This document shows positions 1 to 9,385 of a DNA stretch of 27,626 bases, in pieces. The notes under the pieces were generated by a model that did no database searches, was not told where the DNA came from, and saw nothing but the letters and a program-made list of their open reading frames with translations. The DNA comes from an uncultured Opitutia bacterium (lineage in GTDB: Bacteria; Verrucomicrobiota; Verrucomicrobiia; Opitutales; UBA953). The stretch is taken from contig CALEEU010000266.1 of NCBI GenBank assembly GCA_937875975.1, positions 1-27,626 on the forward strand, read 5' to 3'. The position numbers and the translations under genes were made by a program. Position 1 is the first letter of the stretch. Each line of letters starts with the position of its first letter.

Positions 1-1497
1 GTCGCGACAACCGGACTCGCCTCAGGTATCAACTTCTCGCTCCGCTCGGTGCTCGTCACCGATCGACGCTACGCCGCCGAACACGCCGAACGCGAAGTCC
101 GCCCCGACGAACTCCTCCAGATGTTCGGACGCGCCGGCCGCCGTGGGCTAGATGATCGCGGTTTCGCCCTCTGGACCGGTGACAGCCCCCGCCTCGGTGA
201 AGCCAAACCGCTCCAGCTCAAACGCAGCGAGGCCCTCGACTGGCCAGCCTTCCTCTCGCTCATGCGGCGAGCCGAAGACCCGAAAGCGGCCGCCGCCAAA
301 CTGGCCCAGGCGCTGTTCACCCGTGAACCCATCGACCTCGCGCTCGACCGTCTGGACGAAGACCTGCCGACCGACATACCCGCGGCCGCCGTAGGCGCCA
401 CCCGACACATCGACGAGATCTGCGGGCGCAACGGCACCTGGCAGCGTGAGCGCCCGACGCACCTCGTCCCGCTCTCGCAGGCCCTCATCTACGTCAAGGA
501 CACCTGGCACCCCGCTCTCGCCAAACCCGACTCGTTGCGTGCCCTGCCCTATGGCACGCCATGCAAGCTCGAGACGAGCGAAGGCCTTCGCTACGGACGC
601 ACGATCACGCTCGCCCACTTCCCCAAGGAAGCCGGCGCCTCGCACCTCACGCCGGCCGACTGGTTGTTGAAGGCCCTGCGCCGACTTGAAGGCGGCCAAG
701 TCCGTCCGCGCACCTGGAAACTCGAACTCCTCGAGAAGGAAATCCTGCCGCTGCTCCCCAAGCTCACCCAAGGCGGCCTCGCTCATGGCGGCCTCTTCCT
801 TGGTCGCGATAGCGTGCAGGTGAAGCTCAACTACTCCCGTGCCGATGTCCGCGTCTGGCCGGACGCGGATAATCACCCGCTGATTAATCCTCCGCGCCGA
901 CAGGTCGAGAAGCAGGACATCAATCTACGCGAAGTCCTCGGCGGGGGCACGCTCCACACGGCCCGCGCGGGACGACTCTGGAAGAAACTCGGGCTGATCG
1001 ACGCCGCTGGCCGACCGACCGAACGCGGCCACGTCGCTTCGCTCTTCCAACACGGCGAAGGACTCGCCGTGGCCGCTGCGCTCGAGGACCTATCCTACGA
1101 CGCCCACGCCATCGCTTGGGACCTTGCTGAGCTCCGCGCCGGCGAACGCGTGGCCTCAGCCGGACGTAACTCCAGCCGCCTTGGTGCCTGCTGCCGCCTC
1201 GCTTATAAGTCCCTTACCGCCGAAGGCTATCTGCGCGAAGGCCTGCCTGCTGGCTTCGGCGAAGGCTGCGCCGAAGCACTCAAAGGCTTCGCTCTCCACG
1301 GCAAGATTCCACCGGTCGACGCCGAAGGACACGGGCCAGGTCAAGGCGACCTCGAACGGGCCGTCCTGGAATGGCGCAGCACGCTGCAACTCATCGCTCA
1401 CGGCCCCTCCCACCCTTCCGAGCGCTGGCAACAGCTACGCGTGGCGGCCCATGAGGTGCTTGGGCGCGTCATCGGCAAGGCGGCTGAGCGCCGCTAA
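1..1497 (+). CDS. Ski2-like DEAD/DEAH-box helicase, C-terminal part (5' end outside window)
   Basis: The reading frame is open from the first base, so the gene begins upstream; a GTG at 49 is internal and not the real start. The visible 498 residues begin inside the second RecA-like domain. TTGLASGINF looks like helicase motif V and QMFGRAGRRGLDD (about residues 40-52 of the visible part) is motif VI with its arginine finger. The Q-x-x-GRAGR form and the long helical C-terminal extension of some 440 residues are typical of superfamily 2 Ski2/Hel308-like ATP-dependent RNA or DNA helicases. The ATPase motifs I-III lie outside the window. It ends with TAA, only 3 bases from the end of the opposing SGNH hydrolase gene. 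The helicase call is firm; substrate and subfamily are not resolved. Confidence 0.85.
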   Translation, partial: VATTGLASGINFSLRSVLVTDRRYAAEHAEREVRPDELLQMFGRAGRRGLDDRGFALWTGDSPRLGEAKPLQLKRSEALDWPAFLSLMRRAEDPKAAAAKLAQALFTREPIDLALDRLDEDLPTDIPAAAVGATRHIDEICGRNGTWQRERPTHLVPLSQALIYVKDTWHPALAKPDSLRALPYGTPCKLETSEGLRYGRTITLAHFPKEAGASHLTPADWLLKALRRLEGGQVRPRTWKLELLEKEILPLLPKLTQGGLAHGGLFLGRDSVQVKLNYSRADVRVWPDADNHPLINPPRRQVEKQDINLREVLGGGTLHTARAGRLWKKLGLIDAAGRPTERGHVASLFQHGEGLAVAAALEDLSYDAHAIAWDLAELRAGERVASAGRNSSRLGACCRLAYKSLTAEGYLREGLPAGFGEGCAEALKGFALHGKIPPVDAEGHGPGQGDLERAVLEWRSTLQLIAHGPSHPSERWQQLRVAAHEVLGRVIGKAAERR

Positions 1498-1500
1498 GGC

Positions 1501-2127
1501 TTACTTGCCCAAGATGGCGTTGGCCGCGGCCTTGGCCATTTCGCCGGCACCGGCGGTGTTCGGATGCACGCGATCCGGTAACATCTCGGGGGTCTTCACG
1601 AGCGCCGCATGCATGTCGATCACGCCGCAGCCGAGTTCCTTGGCCAACGCATCGACGCGCGGGATCTCCTTCTGGATGTTCTCTTCGTTGATGCCGTAGT
1701 TGCCCTTGCCAGGGACCGGCACCGGACGGCAGACGAAGACCTTCGGTTTCGACTTCAGGGATTGGAAAGACTTCACGAGCTCACGGTAGTCGGCGTCGAA
1801 CTCGGCTTCGAACTTCCAGTTCTGCGGCTTGGTGTCGTTAGTACCGAGCATGATGACCACGATTGCCGGCTCCATCGCGAGGGCGGCCTGATATTTCTTT
1901 TCTTTCCAGTAAGGGAAGTCGCCCTTCTTGAGGAGCGTGCGCCCGCTGACGCCGAAGTTACCGACCTGATAACCCTCACCGAGCAAAGCCTGGAGCTGAG
2001 ACGGATAGGACTGGCCCGACTTAGCACCGGCACCCTGGGTGATGCTGTCGCCGACGCAGGCGACTTTGATGGGTTCGGCGGCGCGGGCGGTCATAAGGGA
2101 AAATAAGGCGAGGAGGAGGATTCGCAT
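1501..2127 (-). CDS. Secreted SGNH/GDSL-family hydrolase
   Basis: This 208-residue protein starts with a signal-peptide-like stretch (MRILLLALFSLMTARA, probable cleavage near residue 17), so it is likely exported to the periplasm or outside. All four SGNH blocks are visible: GDSITQG with the nucleophile Ser28, the glycine of NFGVSGRTL, the asparagine of LGTNDT, and the Asp-x-x-His pair in DRVHPN. Such enzymes hydrolyse esters, often acetyl groups on sugars or polysaccharides; the closest relatives in architecture are TesA-like or acetylxylan-esterase-like lipases. Substrate cannot be told from sequence. It converges on the helicase gene with a 3-base gap and is divergent from rnpB. The ATG at 2127 is the natural start because the signal peptide begins there. 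Confidence 0.85.
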   Translation of the reverse strand: MRILLLALFSLMTARAAEPIKVACVGDSITQGAGAKSGQSYPSQLQALLGEGYQVGNFGVSGRTLLKKGDFPYWKEKKYQAALAMEPAIVVIMLGTNDTKPQNWKFEAEFDADYRELVKSFQSLKSKPKVFVCRPVPVPGKGNYGINEENIQKEIPRVDALAKELGCGVIDMHAALVKTPEMLPDRVHPNTAGAGEMAKAAANAILGK

Positions 2128-2188
2128 GGGGTCCGCCTAATCAAACCGACCCAAAGGCCTTTCCAAGGCCTAAGTCGCCCTTTTGCCC

Positions 2189-2217
2189 TTCCCTGCGGCC
2201 CCAGCAGACGCTAACGT
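2189..2217 (+). promoter_or_regulatory. Possible rnpB promoter
   Basis: TAACGT at 2212-2217 is a fair -10 box. It is placed so that transcription would start about 8-9 bases downstream, just where the first RNase P RNA helix begins (2226). The -35 position (2189-2194, TTCCCT) is poor. The call rests mainly on the spacing to the RNA 5' end. Confidence 0.3.
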
Positions 2218-2225
2218 GTCTGGAC

Positions 2226-2594
2226 AGTCATACATGTGCGTTCGCGCGGAGCAATCCGTGAGGAAAGTCCGGACACCACAGGGCAGGATTCCCGCCGCAA
2301 GTCGGGGCACGTCGCAAGGCGTGACGGAAAGTGCCACAGAGAAGATACCGCCTCCTCCGCAAGGAACGAGGTAAGGGTGAAAAGGTGGGGTAAGAGCCCA
2401 CCGCTCGAAGGGTAACCGACGAGGCAAGGTAAACCCAATCCGGTGCAAGACGAACAGGGACCGTCCGAGGTCGCCCACCAAGGTCCCGGGTTGTCGCACC
2501 GCCGCAAGGCGGGTCCGCAAGGTCAGAGAAATGAACGCGCAGGGGATCGGCGAGAGCCACCCAAGGACAGAATCCGGCTTATAGTGTATGGCTC
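2226..2594 (+). ncRNA. rnpB: RNase P RNA (bacterial type A-like)
   Basis: This is the catalytic RNA of RNase P, which removes 5' leaders from tRNA precursors. The universally conserved 5' core GAGGAAAGTCCGG is at 2260-2272 and the 3' partner ACAGAATCCGGCTTAT at 2567-2582; together they form the P4 core. Other typical blocks are present: CAGGGCAG near 2278, the run ending in GTAAGGGTGAAAAGGTG near 2370-2387, and GTAAGAGCCCACCG near 2390. I can pair the two ends as helix P1: AGTCATACAT at 2226-2235 with GTGTATGGCT at 2584-2593, ten pairs including G-U. The size of about 370 nt is normal. Exact ends are set from P1 and may be off by a few bases. Short open frames across it on both strands are not genes. 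Confidence 0.95.
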
Positions 2595-2601
2595 AAAAGA
2601 C

Positions 2602-2640
2602 GGAGGGCCGAACGGAAACGTTCGGCCCTCCCCCTTTGCG
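2602..2640. terminator. Strong hairpin terminator shared by rnpB and gltA
   Basis: A perfect 13-bp stem (2602-2614 with 2619-2631) is closed by a GAAA tetraloop. On the plus strand it is followed by C-rich sequence with only three T, so it is a weak intrinsic terminator by tail. Read on the minus strand the stem is followed by TCTTTT, a better tail. It lies 8 bases after rnpB and 25 bases beyond the gltA stop, so it probably ends both converging transcripts. Confidence 0.8.
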
Positions 2641-2655
2641 GACTTCGCAGGTCGC

Positions 2656-3957
<1,302 letters not shown>

Positions 3958-3992
3958 AGCGGGGGTGGGGCCGCCGGAGTCGAAAACACGCC

Positions 3993-4637
3993 TCAGCGGG
4001 CGGACAAAGTCAGGAAATTGCGGTAGAGTTGCAAGCCTTTGACCTGACTTTTCTCCGGATGGAACTGGGTCGCGAAGACCCGGCCCCGACGGACACCGCT
4101 CACGAACCGGCCGGCATAGTCGGTCTCGCACCAGACCAAGGAGGGGTCGGTCTCGACGACGCGGTAGCTATGCACGAAATAGAACGGTTCCCCTTCGGCC
4201 CGCAGGCCTTCGGTCAGGGGGGCACCCGGCTTGAAGATGGCCTCGTTCCAGCCCATATGGGGGATACGCAGACCGGGCTGGGACGGGAAACGGCGAACAA
4301 CCCCGGGGAAGATAGCCAGACCAGGGCGGTCAGCCTCCTCGGAGCGCTCAAAGAGAACCTGGAGGCCCATGCAGACGCCTAGGAAAGGGCGGTCGGCGGC
4401 GATCCACTGCTTCAGGAAAGACTCGAAGTCGGTGCGGCGGATGCAATCCATGCAATCAGCCATAGCCCCCTGTCCTGGGAACACGACCATCTCAGCCTTC
4501 TCGGCTTCAGCCGGAGTGGCGGCAAGGAAGGCGTCGGCGCCGGCGGCGACCATGGCACGGCTGACGCTACGAAGGTTACCCATCCCGTAATCGATGACCG
4601 CTACCCGCGGGCGGCGCACTGACCCAGAGGCTTCCAC
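3993..4637 (-). CDS. hisH: Imidazole glycerol phosphate synthase, glutamine amidotransferase subunit
   Basis: HisH releases ammonia from glutamine and channels it to HisF to make imidazole glycerol phosphate and AICAR in histidine synthesis. The 214-residue product has the class I amidotransferase triad: Cys89 in LGVCMGLQ, and His193 and Glu195 in QFHPEKS. The N-terminal strand VAVIDYGMGN is typical. The GTG at 4637 starts 2 bases after the hisB stop, giving tight coupling. A second GTG at 4619 would give a protein starting six residues later and closer to the family's usual N-terminus; I cannot choose firmly. The partner hisF is not in the window. Confidence 0.95.
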   Translation of the reverse strand: MEASGSVRRPRVAVIDYGMGNLRSVSRAMVAAGADAFLAATPAEAEKAEMVVFPGQGAMADCMDCIRRTDFESFLKQWIAADRPFLGVCMGLQVLFERSEEADRPGLAIFPGVVRRFPSQPGLRIPHMGWNEAIFKPGAPLTEGLRAEGEPFYFVHSYRVVETDPSLVWCETDYAGRFVSGVRRGRVFATQFHPEKSQVKGLQLYRNFLTLSAR

Positions 4638-4639
4638 GG

Positions 4640-5242
4640 TCAGGCCAGCGTGCCCTTGGTGCTCGGCACGCGACCGCCCTGACGAGGATCGACTTCCACC
4701 GCCTCACGCAGCGCGCGGGCGAAGGCCTTGAAGAGCGCTTCGGCGATGTGGTGCGGCTCATCGCCGTACTCGAGCTTCAGGTGCAAGTTGCAACCGAGCG
4801 AATTGGCGAGGCCCTGGAAGAACTCGCGGACGAGCGCGATGTTGAAGTCCTTCACCATGTAATTGGTGATCTCGACCTGGTAGACCATCATGGGACGATT
4901 GCTGAGGTCGACGGCGCAACGGGCCAGGGTCTCATCCATCGGCAAGATGAAGAAACCATAGCGGCGGATACCGGCCTTATCGCCGAGCGCTTCCTTGATG
5001 GCCTGACCGAGCACGATGCCCACGTCTTCCACGGTGTGGTGGTAGTCGACGTCGGTGTCGCCGGTGGCCCTGACCTTAAGGTCGACCAAGGAGTGGCGAG
5101 AGAGGAGCGTGAGCATGTGGTCGAAGAAAGCCACACCAGTGGCGATTTCCGACGAACCGGTACCGTCCAAGTTCACCTCGAGGGCGATCTTGGTCTCGGC
5201 GGTGTCCCGGCGGATGCTGGCTTTGCGAACGACTGCGCTCAT
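4640..5242 (-). CDS. hisB: Imidazoleglycerol-phosphate dehydratase
   Basis: This manganese enzyme dehydrates imidazole glycerol phosphate to imidazole acetol phosphate in histidine synthesis. The 200-residue product is the usual monofunctional form, without the histidinol phosphatase domain of the enterobacterial fusion. Hallmark metal-binding blocks are visible: FFDHML near residue 40, YHHTVEDVGIVLG near 67-79, and EPHHIAEALFKAFA with the second histidine pair near 162. The start MSAVVRKASIRRDTAET is normal for the family. It lies 37 bases downstream of hisC and 2 bases before hisH. Confidence 0.97.
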   Translation of the reverse strand: MSAVVRKASIRRDTAETKIALEVNLDGTGSSEIATGVAFFDHMLTLLSRHSLVDLKVRATGDTDVDYHHTVEDVGIVLGQAIKEALGDKAGIRRYGFFILPMDETLARCAVDLSNRPMMVYQVEITNYMVKDFNIALVREFFQGLANSLGCNLHLKLEYGDEPHHIAEALFKAFARALREAVEVDPRQGGRVPSTKGTLA

Positions 5243-5279
5243 ACCTCAGAAATCCCCGCGGAAGGCGGGATTGTCAACC

Positions 5280-6374
5280 TCACCCTTCCATCCAAGCCGC
5301 CACGGCCTGCAGGAATACGTCCGTTTCCTGCTCCGTGCCCACGGAGATGCGCAAAGACTTCTCGGTGAGGCGATGATTCGGGAAACGGCGGACGAGAATC
5401 TTGCGGGCGCGCAAGAACTCGAAGCAATGCGCTGAAGTCTCAACGGAAGCAGCGCGCTTCGAGGATACGGGGGCGGCGAGCACGAAGTTGCCAGCGGCGG
5501 GATTGACCTGCCAGCCGAGCTTGCGGAGTGCGGTGACGAGTCGTTCACGCGTGGCGCAGATCTGCGCGAGGGTGACGTCCAGCCACTCGCGGTCGTCAAG
5601 CGCCGCGGCGGCCGCGAGCTGCGCGAGGCGGTCGACGTTATAGCTGTCGCGGACACGGTGCAGGATCTCGGCGACTCCCACCGGGCAGAGCGCATAACCG
5701 ACGCGCAGTCCAGCTAGCGCGTGCGCCTTGGACATCGTACGCGTGACGATGACGTTCGGCAGTTCGCGAGCGAGCGCGACGCAATCGGCGCCAGCGAAGG
5801 AGGCGTAAGCTTCATCGACGACGAGCATGCCCTTGAAGGCCTTGGCGACGGAGCGGACGACTTCTGGCGTGAAAGAAACGCCGAGCGGGGCGTTCGGATT
5901 CGTCAGGAAAAAGACGGAGGCGCCGCTCTTCGCGATGGCATCGACGTCGACGCCAAGCTGATCAGTGACCTCGACCTTCACGACGTCGGCGGCCTGGGCC
6001 GCAGCGAGGACGGGATAAAGCGAGTAGCTCGGATTGAGCATGCCAATAGGACGACCGGGGCCCGCATAGGCGCGGATAATCAGATTAAGGATGTCGTCCG
6101 AACCATTGCCGGCCACGACGCGGGCGGCATCAAAACTGTGGAAGCGCGCGACGGCCTCACGCAGGGGCGCGGAGTCAGGTGAAGGGTAAAGACGAAGCGA
6201 GGCTCCATCATTGACCAAGGCAGCCCGAATGGCCTCGAGCGAACGCAGGCTCGGCGGATAAGGGTTTTCATTGGTATTCAACTTCACCCATCCCCCGCCC
6301 TGCGGCTGTTCTCCGGGGACATAAGGCGACATGGCCGCGACATGCGGGTTCGCGGCGGGAATCTTGGCAGACAT
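5280..6374 (-). CDS. hisC: Histidinol-phosphate aminotransferase
   Basis: A PLP-dependent class I/II aminotransferase that makes histidinol phosphate from imidazole acetol phosphate and glutamate. The 364-residue product has the substrate loop LNTNENPYPPS (residues 32-42), GNGSDDIL (89-96), TNPNAPLG (158-165), VVDEAY (185-190) and the PLP lysine Lys216 in TRTMSKAHALAGLRVGYA, with Arg224 for phosphate or carboxylate. The frame is open about 100 codons upstream inside ptsP, but only the part from ATG 6374 (MSAKIPAANP) is family-like. That ATG shares a base with the ptsP stop (TGATG), so translation is likely coupled to ptsP. Related aminotransferases could use other aromatic substrates, but the adjacent hisB and hisH support HisC. 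Confidence 0.94.
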   Translation of the reverse strand: MSAKIPAANPHVAAMSPYVPGEQPQGGGWVKLNTNENPYPPSLRSLEAIRAALVNDGASLRLYPSPDSAPLREAVARFHSFDAARVVAGNGSDDILNLIIRAYAGPGRPIGMLNPSYSLYPVLAAAQAADVVKVEVTDQLGVDVDAIAKSGASVFFLTNPNAPLGVSFTPEVVRSVAKAFKGMLVVDEAYASFAGADCVALARELPNVIVTRTMSKAHALAGLRVGYALCPVGVAEILHRVRDSYNVDRLAQLAAAAALDDREWLDVTLAQICATRERLVTALRKLGWQVNPAAGNFVLAAPVSSKRAASVETSAHCFEFLRARKILVRRFPNHRLTEKSLRISVGTEQETDVFLQAVAAWMEG

Positions 6375-8122
6375 CAGCGTAACTTGAGTTTGGCGGCGGC
6401 GAAATCCTGGAGCAGCGCGCGGGTCTTGCTGGCGTCTGCGCAGGCGACCACCTTGGCGGCGAGCTCGCGTAGCCCAGACACAGCGGAATGGCGGAGTACG
6501 AAACGAACTTCGGGCAGAGCCGCCGGCGTCATACTGAGCTCGTGGACGCCGAGGCCGATGAGCAAAGGAGCCCACAGCGGATCGCCGCCGAGTTCGCCAC
6601 AGACGGCAGCCGGAATCCCACGCTTCTGGGCGGCGGCGAAGATAACCATCAATGTCCGGACCACGGCGGGATGGCACGGGTCGTACAGCGAAGCGACGCG
6701 CTGGTTGCCGCGATCGACAGCCAGCAGGTATTGTACGAGGTCGTTGGTACCGACACTGAAGAAGTCAGCTTCGGCGGCGAGCTCGTTGGCCACGGCGGCA
6801 GCGGAGGGAATCTCAATCATCGCGCCAAGGCGGATCGGTTCGGCCGCGCGGACACCTTCACGGACGAGCTCAGCTTCGACGTCGCGGAAAATCTCTTTGG
6901 CTCGGCGTAGTTCCTCGACGCCCGAGATCATCGGGAACATCACCTGCACCGGGCCATGCGACGCGGCACGAATAAGGGCGCGGAGCTGCGGACGGAAGAC
7001 GTCCGGACGTTCGAGACAAAGGCGCACCGCGCGATAGCCCATGAAAGGGTTGGCTTCGTCGGCGAGGTCGCCGAGGCGCTTATCGCCACCGAGGTCGAGC
7101 GTCCGGAACGTCACGGGGCGGCCCTTGGCGGCCTGCACGACTTCGGCATATTCCTCATATTGGACCTGTTCGTCCGGCCACCCATCGAGGCGGAGGTAAA
7201 GGTTCTCGGTGCGATAAAGGCCGACGCCACGGGCGCAGTAGGCCAAGGCGTCCTCCATCTCGGCGGGATCGCCGATATTGGCCTGCAGGCAGAACGCGTC
7301 GCCGTCCGTCGTGAGGTCGGGCAAGGCGACCTCGGAAAGCACGCGGTCGCGTCGGGTGCGGATCGCGTGTTCCTTGTCACGGTAGCCTTCGATGGTCTCA
7401 GGCGTCGGATTGATGATGATGAGGCCCGATTCGCCATCCACGAGGATGACATCACCTTCCTGCACCGCTTCCATTAGGCCTTTCACGCCGACGACCGCAG
7501 GCACGTCGAGCGAACGGGCCATGATGGCAGAATGACTGGTACGTCCGCCCTCTTCGGTCACGAACGCCAGCACCCCACCGTCGTGCAGACCGGCGGTATC
7601 CGAAGGGGTGAGGTCGCGCGCGGCGACGACATGGGACTGCGCGGCCTGGCCGACGCGTTCAGGCTGGGTGCCGAGCAACTGGTCAAGCACGCGACCGGTC
7701 ACGTCACGGATGTCCGACGCCCGCTCGCGCAGGAAGTCATCGTCCATCTTCTCGAAGATCTCGATGTAGCGTTGCGCGACTTCTTGGAAACAGAACTCGA
7801 CGTTGAAGCCGCTGCGGCGGACTTCCTTACTCACGTCGTCGATCAGGGCGACATCCTCGAGGACGAGGAGGTGCGCGTCAAAGATTGAGGCTTCGGACTC
7901 GTTGAGCTTGCGGGCGATGTCGTCGCGCAACTGCGCGATTTCGAGACGGGTCGCCGCCAGGGCCGCTTCGAGGCGGCGGATCTCGGCCTCAGGATCGGCG
8001 ACCTTTTCGCAAGAGACGATGGCCATACCCCGCATCAGCGGGTAGGCGGGACCACGAGCCACTCCCGGAGCGGCGGCGATACCCTTGAGGCGTACCTCGG
8101 GCCTATGGTTTCCGGCCTTCAT
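6374..8122 (-). CDS. ptsI: Phosphoenolpyruvate-protein phosphotransferase (PTS Enzyme I)
   Basis: Enzyme I takes phosphate from PEP and passes it to HPr, feeding sugar PTS or a regulatory PTS. The 582 residues show the full three-part order: N-terminal HPr-binding helical part (about 20-140), the swivelling phosphohistidine domain with GGRTSHSAIMA (active His197), and the PEP-binding TIM barrel with GVGLYRTENLYL, the FRTLDLGGDK loop, VGTNDLVQYLLAVDR and CGELGGD (catalytic acid Cys508). The usual RTEF/RTEY is RTEN here. There is no GAF domain, so it is the PtsI rather than PtsP form by length. No HPr or Enzyme II is in the window, which may point to a regulatory role. It ends in a TGATG overlap with hisC and begins 51 bases after the anti-sigma-like gene. 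Confidence 0.93.
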   Translation of the reverse strand: MKAGNHRPEVRLKGIAAAPGVARGPAYPLMRGMAIVSCEKVADPEAEIRRLEAALAATRLEIAQLRDDIARKLNESEASIFDAHLLVLEDVALIDDVSKEVRRSGFNVEFCFQEVAQRYIEIFEKMDDDFLRERASDIRDVTGRVLDQLLGTQPERVGQAAQSHVVAARDLTPSDTAGLHDGGVLAFVTEEGGRTSHSAIMARSLDVPAVVGVKGLMEAVQEGDVILVDGESGLIIINPTPETIEGYRDKEHAIRTRRDRVLSEVALPDLTTDGDAFCLQANIGDPAEMEDALAYCARGVGLYRTENLYLRLDGWPDEQVQYEEYAEVVQAAKGRPVTFRTLDLGGDKRLGDLADEANPFMGYRAVRLCLERPDVFRPQLRALIRAASHGPVQVMFPMISGVEELRRAKEIFRDVEAELVREGVRAAEPIRLGAMIEIPSAAAVANELAAEADFFSVGTNDLVQYLLAVDRGNQRVASLYDPCHPAVVRTLMVIFAAAQKRGIPAAVCGELGGDPLWAPLLIGLGVHELSMTPAALPEVRFVLRHSAVSGLRELAAKVVACADASKTRALLQDFAAAKLKLR

Positions 8123-8173
8123 CCGTGCGTGAATTGACCGCCACAGAACGAAGGAAGCAAGGCAGGATTAGCC

Positions 8174-8680
8174 TCAGACCTCGATGGACGTAGGCTCTTC
8201 GGCTGGCATGGCCATCTCCGGCATCACGAAGTTGGGCATGGCAAGGTCAGGGACTTCGACCAACGGGGGAGAATCGGGTTCATGGGTGATTTCCACGATA
8301 TTCAGGCCGGGCATCTCCCCACCCCCTAGAACGACCCGACCTTCGCCCGCGGCGTCGACATACCAGAGCAAGCCGGAGTATTCTGCGGGGATGGTCACCT
8401 GGAGTTGCACCATGATCACGCCAAGCAGACAGAGGTGGGCAAAAGATCGACACATGCGCTGACCGAACGCATGCAGCCAAATCATCACACCTGAAATCGA
8501 ACGCTCTTCGCGACGGCTGAGGAAGCTGAGCTGGGCCTTATGGAGGCGGACGCGCGACTGGAAGCGGACGCGAAGTTCGGGAGACTGACCGAGGGCGGCA
8601 CGCAAACGGGCGACTTGGGACTCCGAAGCATTACCCTCAAGGAAAGCCACTACCAAGGATTCGAATTCAGAGGTGCTCAT
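8174..8680 (-). CDS. Anti-sigma-factor-like single-pass membrane protein
   Basis: The 168-residue product begins at ATG 8680, overlapping the sigma gene stop as ATGA, the usual arrangement of an ECF sigma factor and its regulator. Residues 4-55 (LVVAFLEGNASESQVARLRAAL, then PELRVRF and a histidine in VRLHKAQL) resemble the short helical domain at the N-terminus of FecR-like anti-sigma factors of Verrucomicrobia and Planctomycetes; no zinc-binding HxxxCxxC motif is present. One membrane helix is likely at about 79-97. The outer part is short and ends in an acidic, Met/Pro-rich stretch with repeated MP dipeptides (PNFVMPEMAMP). It lacks the FecR sensor domain. Anti-sigma function is inferred from position and the N-terminus only. 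Confidence 0.7.
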   Translation of the reverse strand: MSTSEFESLVVAFLEGNASESQVARLRAALGQSPELRVRFQSRVRLHKAQLSFLSRREERSISGVMIWLHAFGQRMCRSFAHLCLLGVIMVQLQVTIPAEYSGLLWYVDAAGEGRVVLGGGEMPGLNIVEITHEPDSPPLVEVPDLAMPNFVMPEMAMPAEEPTSIEV

Positions 8681-9267
8681 CCGCGGAACTCCTCTCCCAT
8701 GAGTTCGCGCAAGGCTTCGCGGGCGCGATTGATGCGGCTCTTGACGGTACCAATGGAGAGACCGAGGTCTTCGGCAATCTCTTCATAGGACATGTTGCGG
8801 ACGTTGCGCATCGTGAGGATACGAGCGTGTTCCGGCTTCAATTGTTCCATGCATTCGGCAACTTTGTTGACGAATTCATTGTGCTGGGCCTCGTGGCCGG
8901 GGCCTTGGGCACCATCCGAAAGGATGTCATGCAGGGTGGCGCCAGGGTCGTCGCCGAGGTCGGCGTCGAGGGACATGGACTGATCACGCTTCCGACGGCG
9001 CCAATACCAGTAACGGTTACGGGCCAGATTCGTGCCGATCTGATGAATCCAGGTCGAGAAAGTCGCCGTACCCCGGAAGGAAGCCAGCACACGATGGGCC
9101 CGAATGAAGGTATCCTGCGTAATTTCCTCCGCGTCCTGGCGATTACGCAGCAGGGAGAAGACCTTCGCGAAAATACGCCCCTGATACTTCAGGACCAGTT
9201 CGTTATAAGCCGAAAGATCCCCCTCACGGGCACGGTCCAAGGCGGACTGGTCGGCTTCGGTCTCCAT
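8677..9267 (-). CDS. ECF-family RNA polymerase sigma factor
   Basis: A 196-residue group IV sigma factor that would direct RNA polymerase to its own set of promoters. Region 2 spans about residues 20-92, with AEEITQDTFIRAH and the -10 reading segment ATFSTWIHQIGTNLARNRYW. Region 4 spans about 137-188, with the helix-turn-helix MSYEEIAEDLGLSIGTVKSRINRAREAL recognisable in two halves (MSYEEIAEDLGLS and GTVKSRINRARE). The linker is short and acidic, as in ECF factors. The next gene is a membrane anti-sigma-like protein in ATGA overlap. Upstream, the GTPase operon is transcribed in the opposite direction, and the 118 bases between may hold control sites for both. Confidence 0.93.
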   Translation of the reverse strand: METEADQSALDRAREGDLSAYNELVLKYQGRIFAKVFSLLRNRQDAEEITQDTFIRAHRVLASFRGTATFSTWIHQIGTNLARNRYWYWRRRKRDQSMSLDADLGDDPGATLHDILSDGAQGPGHEAQHNEFVNKVAECMEQLKPEHARILTMRNVRNMSYEEIAEDLGLSIGTVKSRINRAREALRELMGEEFRG

Positions 9268-9290
9268 TAAGGGAAGATTAAGGGGGTAAA

Positions 9291-9319
9291 GGAAAACAGG
9301 TCAAGGGGTGACCTATAAT
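9291..9319 (+). promoter_or_regulatory. Promoter of the GTPase operon, with overlapping palindrome
   Basis: A perfect -10 box TATAAT is at 9314-9319, the only one in this divergent gap. The expected -35 position (9291-9296, GGAAAA) does not match TTGACA, so an activator may be needed. A perfect palindrome, AGGTCA (9298-9303), five-base spacer, TGACCT (9309-9314), fills the space between the boxes and touches the -10. Transcription would start near 9326, which rules out the GTG at 9308 as the start of the next gene. Confidence 0.5.
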
Positions 9320-9385
9320 CGTACTTTCATATCTTTACAGTCGTACCTCGCTAATCAACCTATTTCAGACCCCACCTCGGAGCCG

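Noticed and set aside
2155..2171. AGGCCT-TTCCA-AGGCCT repeat upstream of rnpB
   Set aside because: Six-bp stem with no T-run on either strand; too little to call a terminator or operator.
4132..6677. Extended N-termini of gltA and hisC running into upstream genes
   Set aside because: The extra residues are Arg/Pro-rich and lie in another frame of hisH or ptsI; internal ATG starts give family-normal proteins.
9308..9385. GTG at 9308 as start of the GTPase gene
   Set aside because: A perfect TATAAT lies at 9314-9319 inside this stretch and the first 26 residues look unlike the rest; ATG 9386 has GGAG just upstream.
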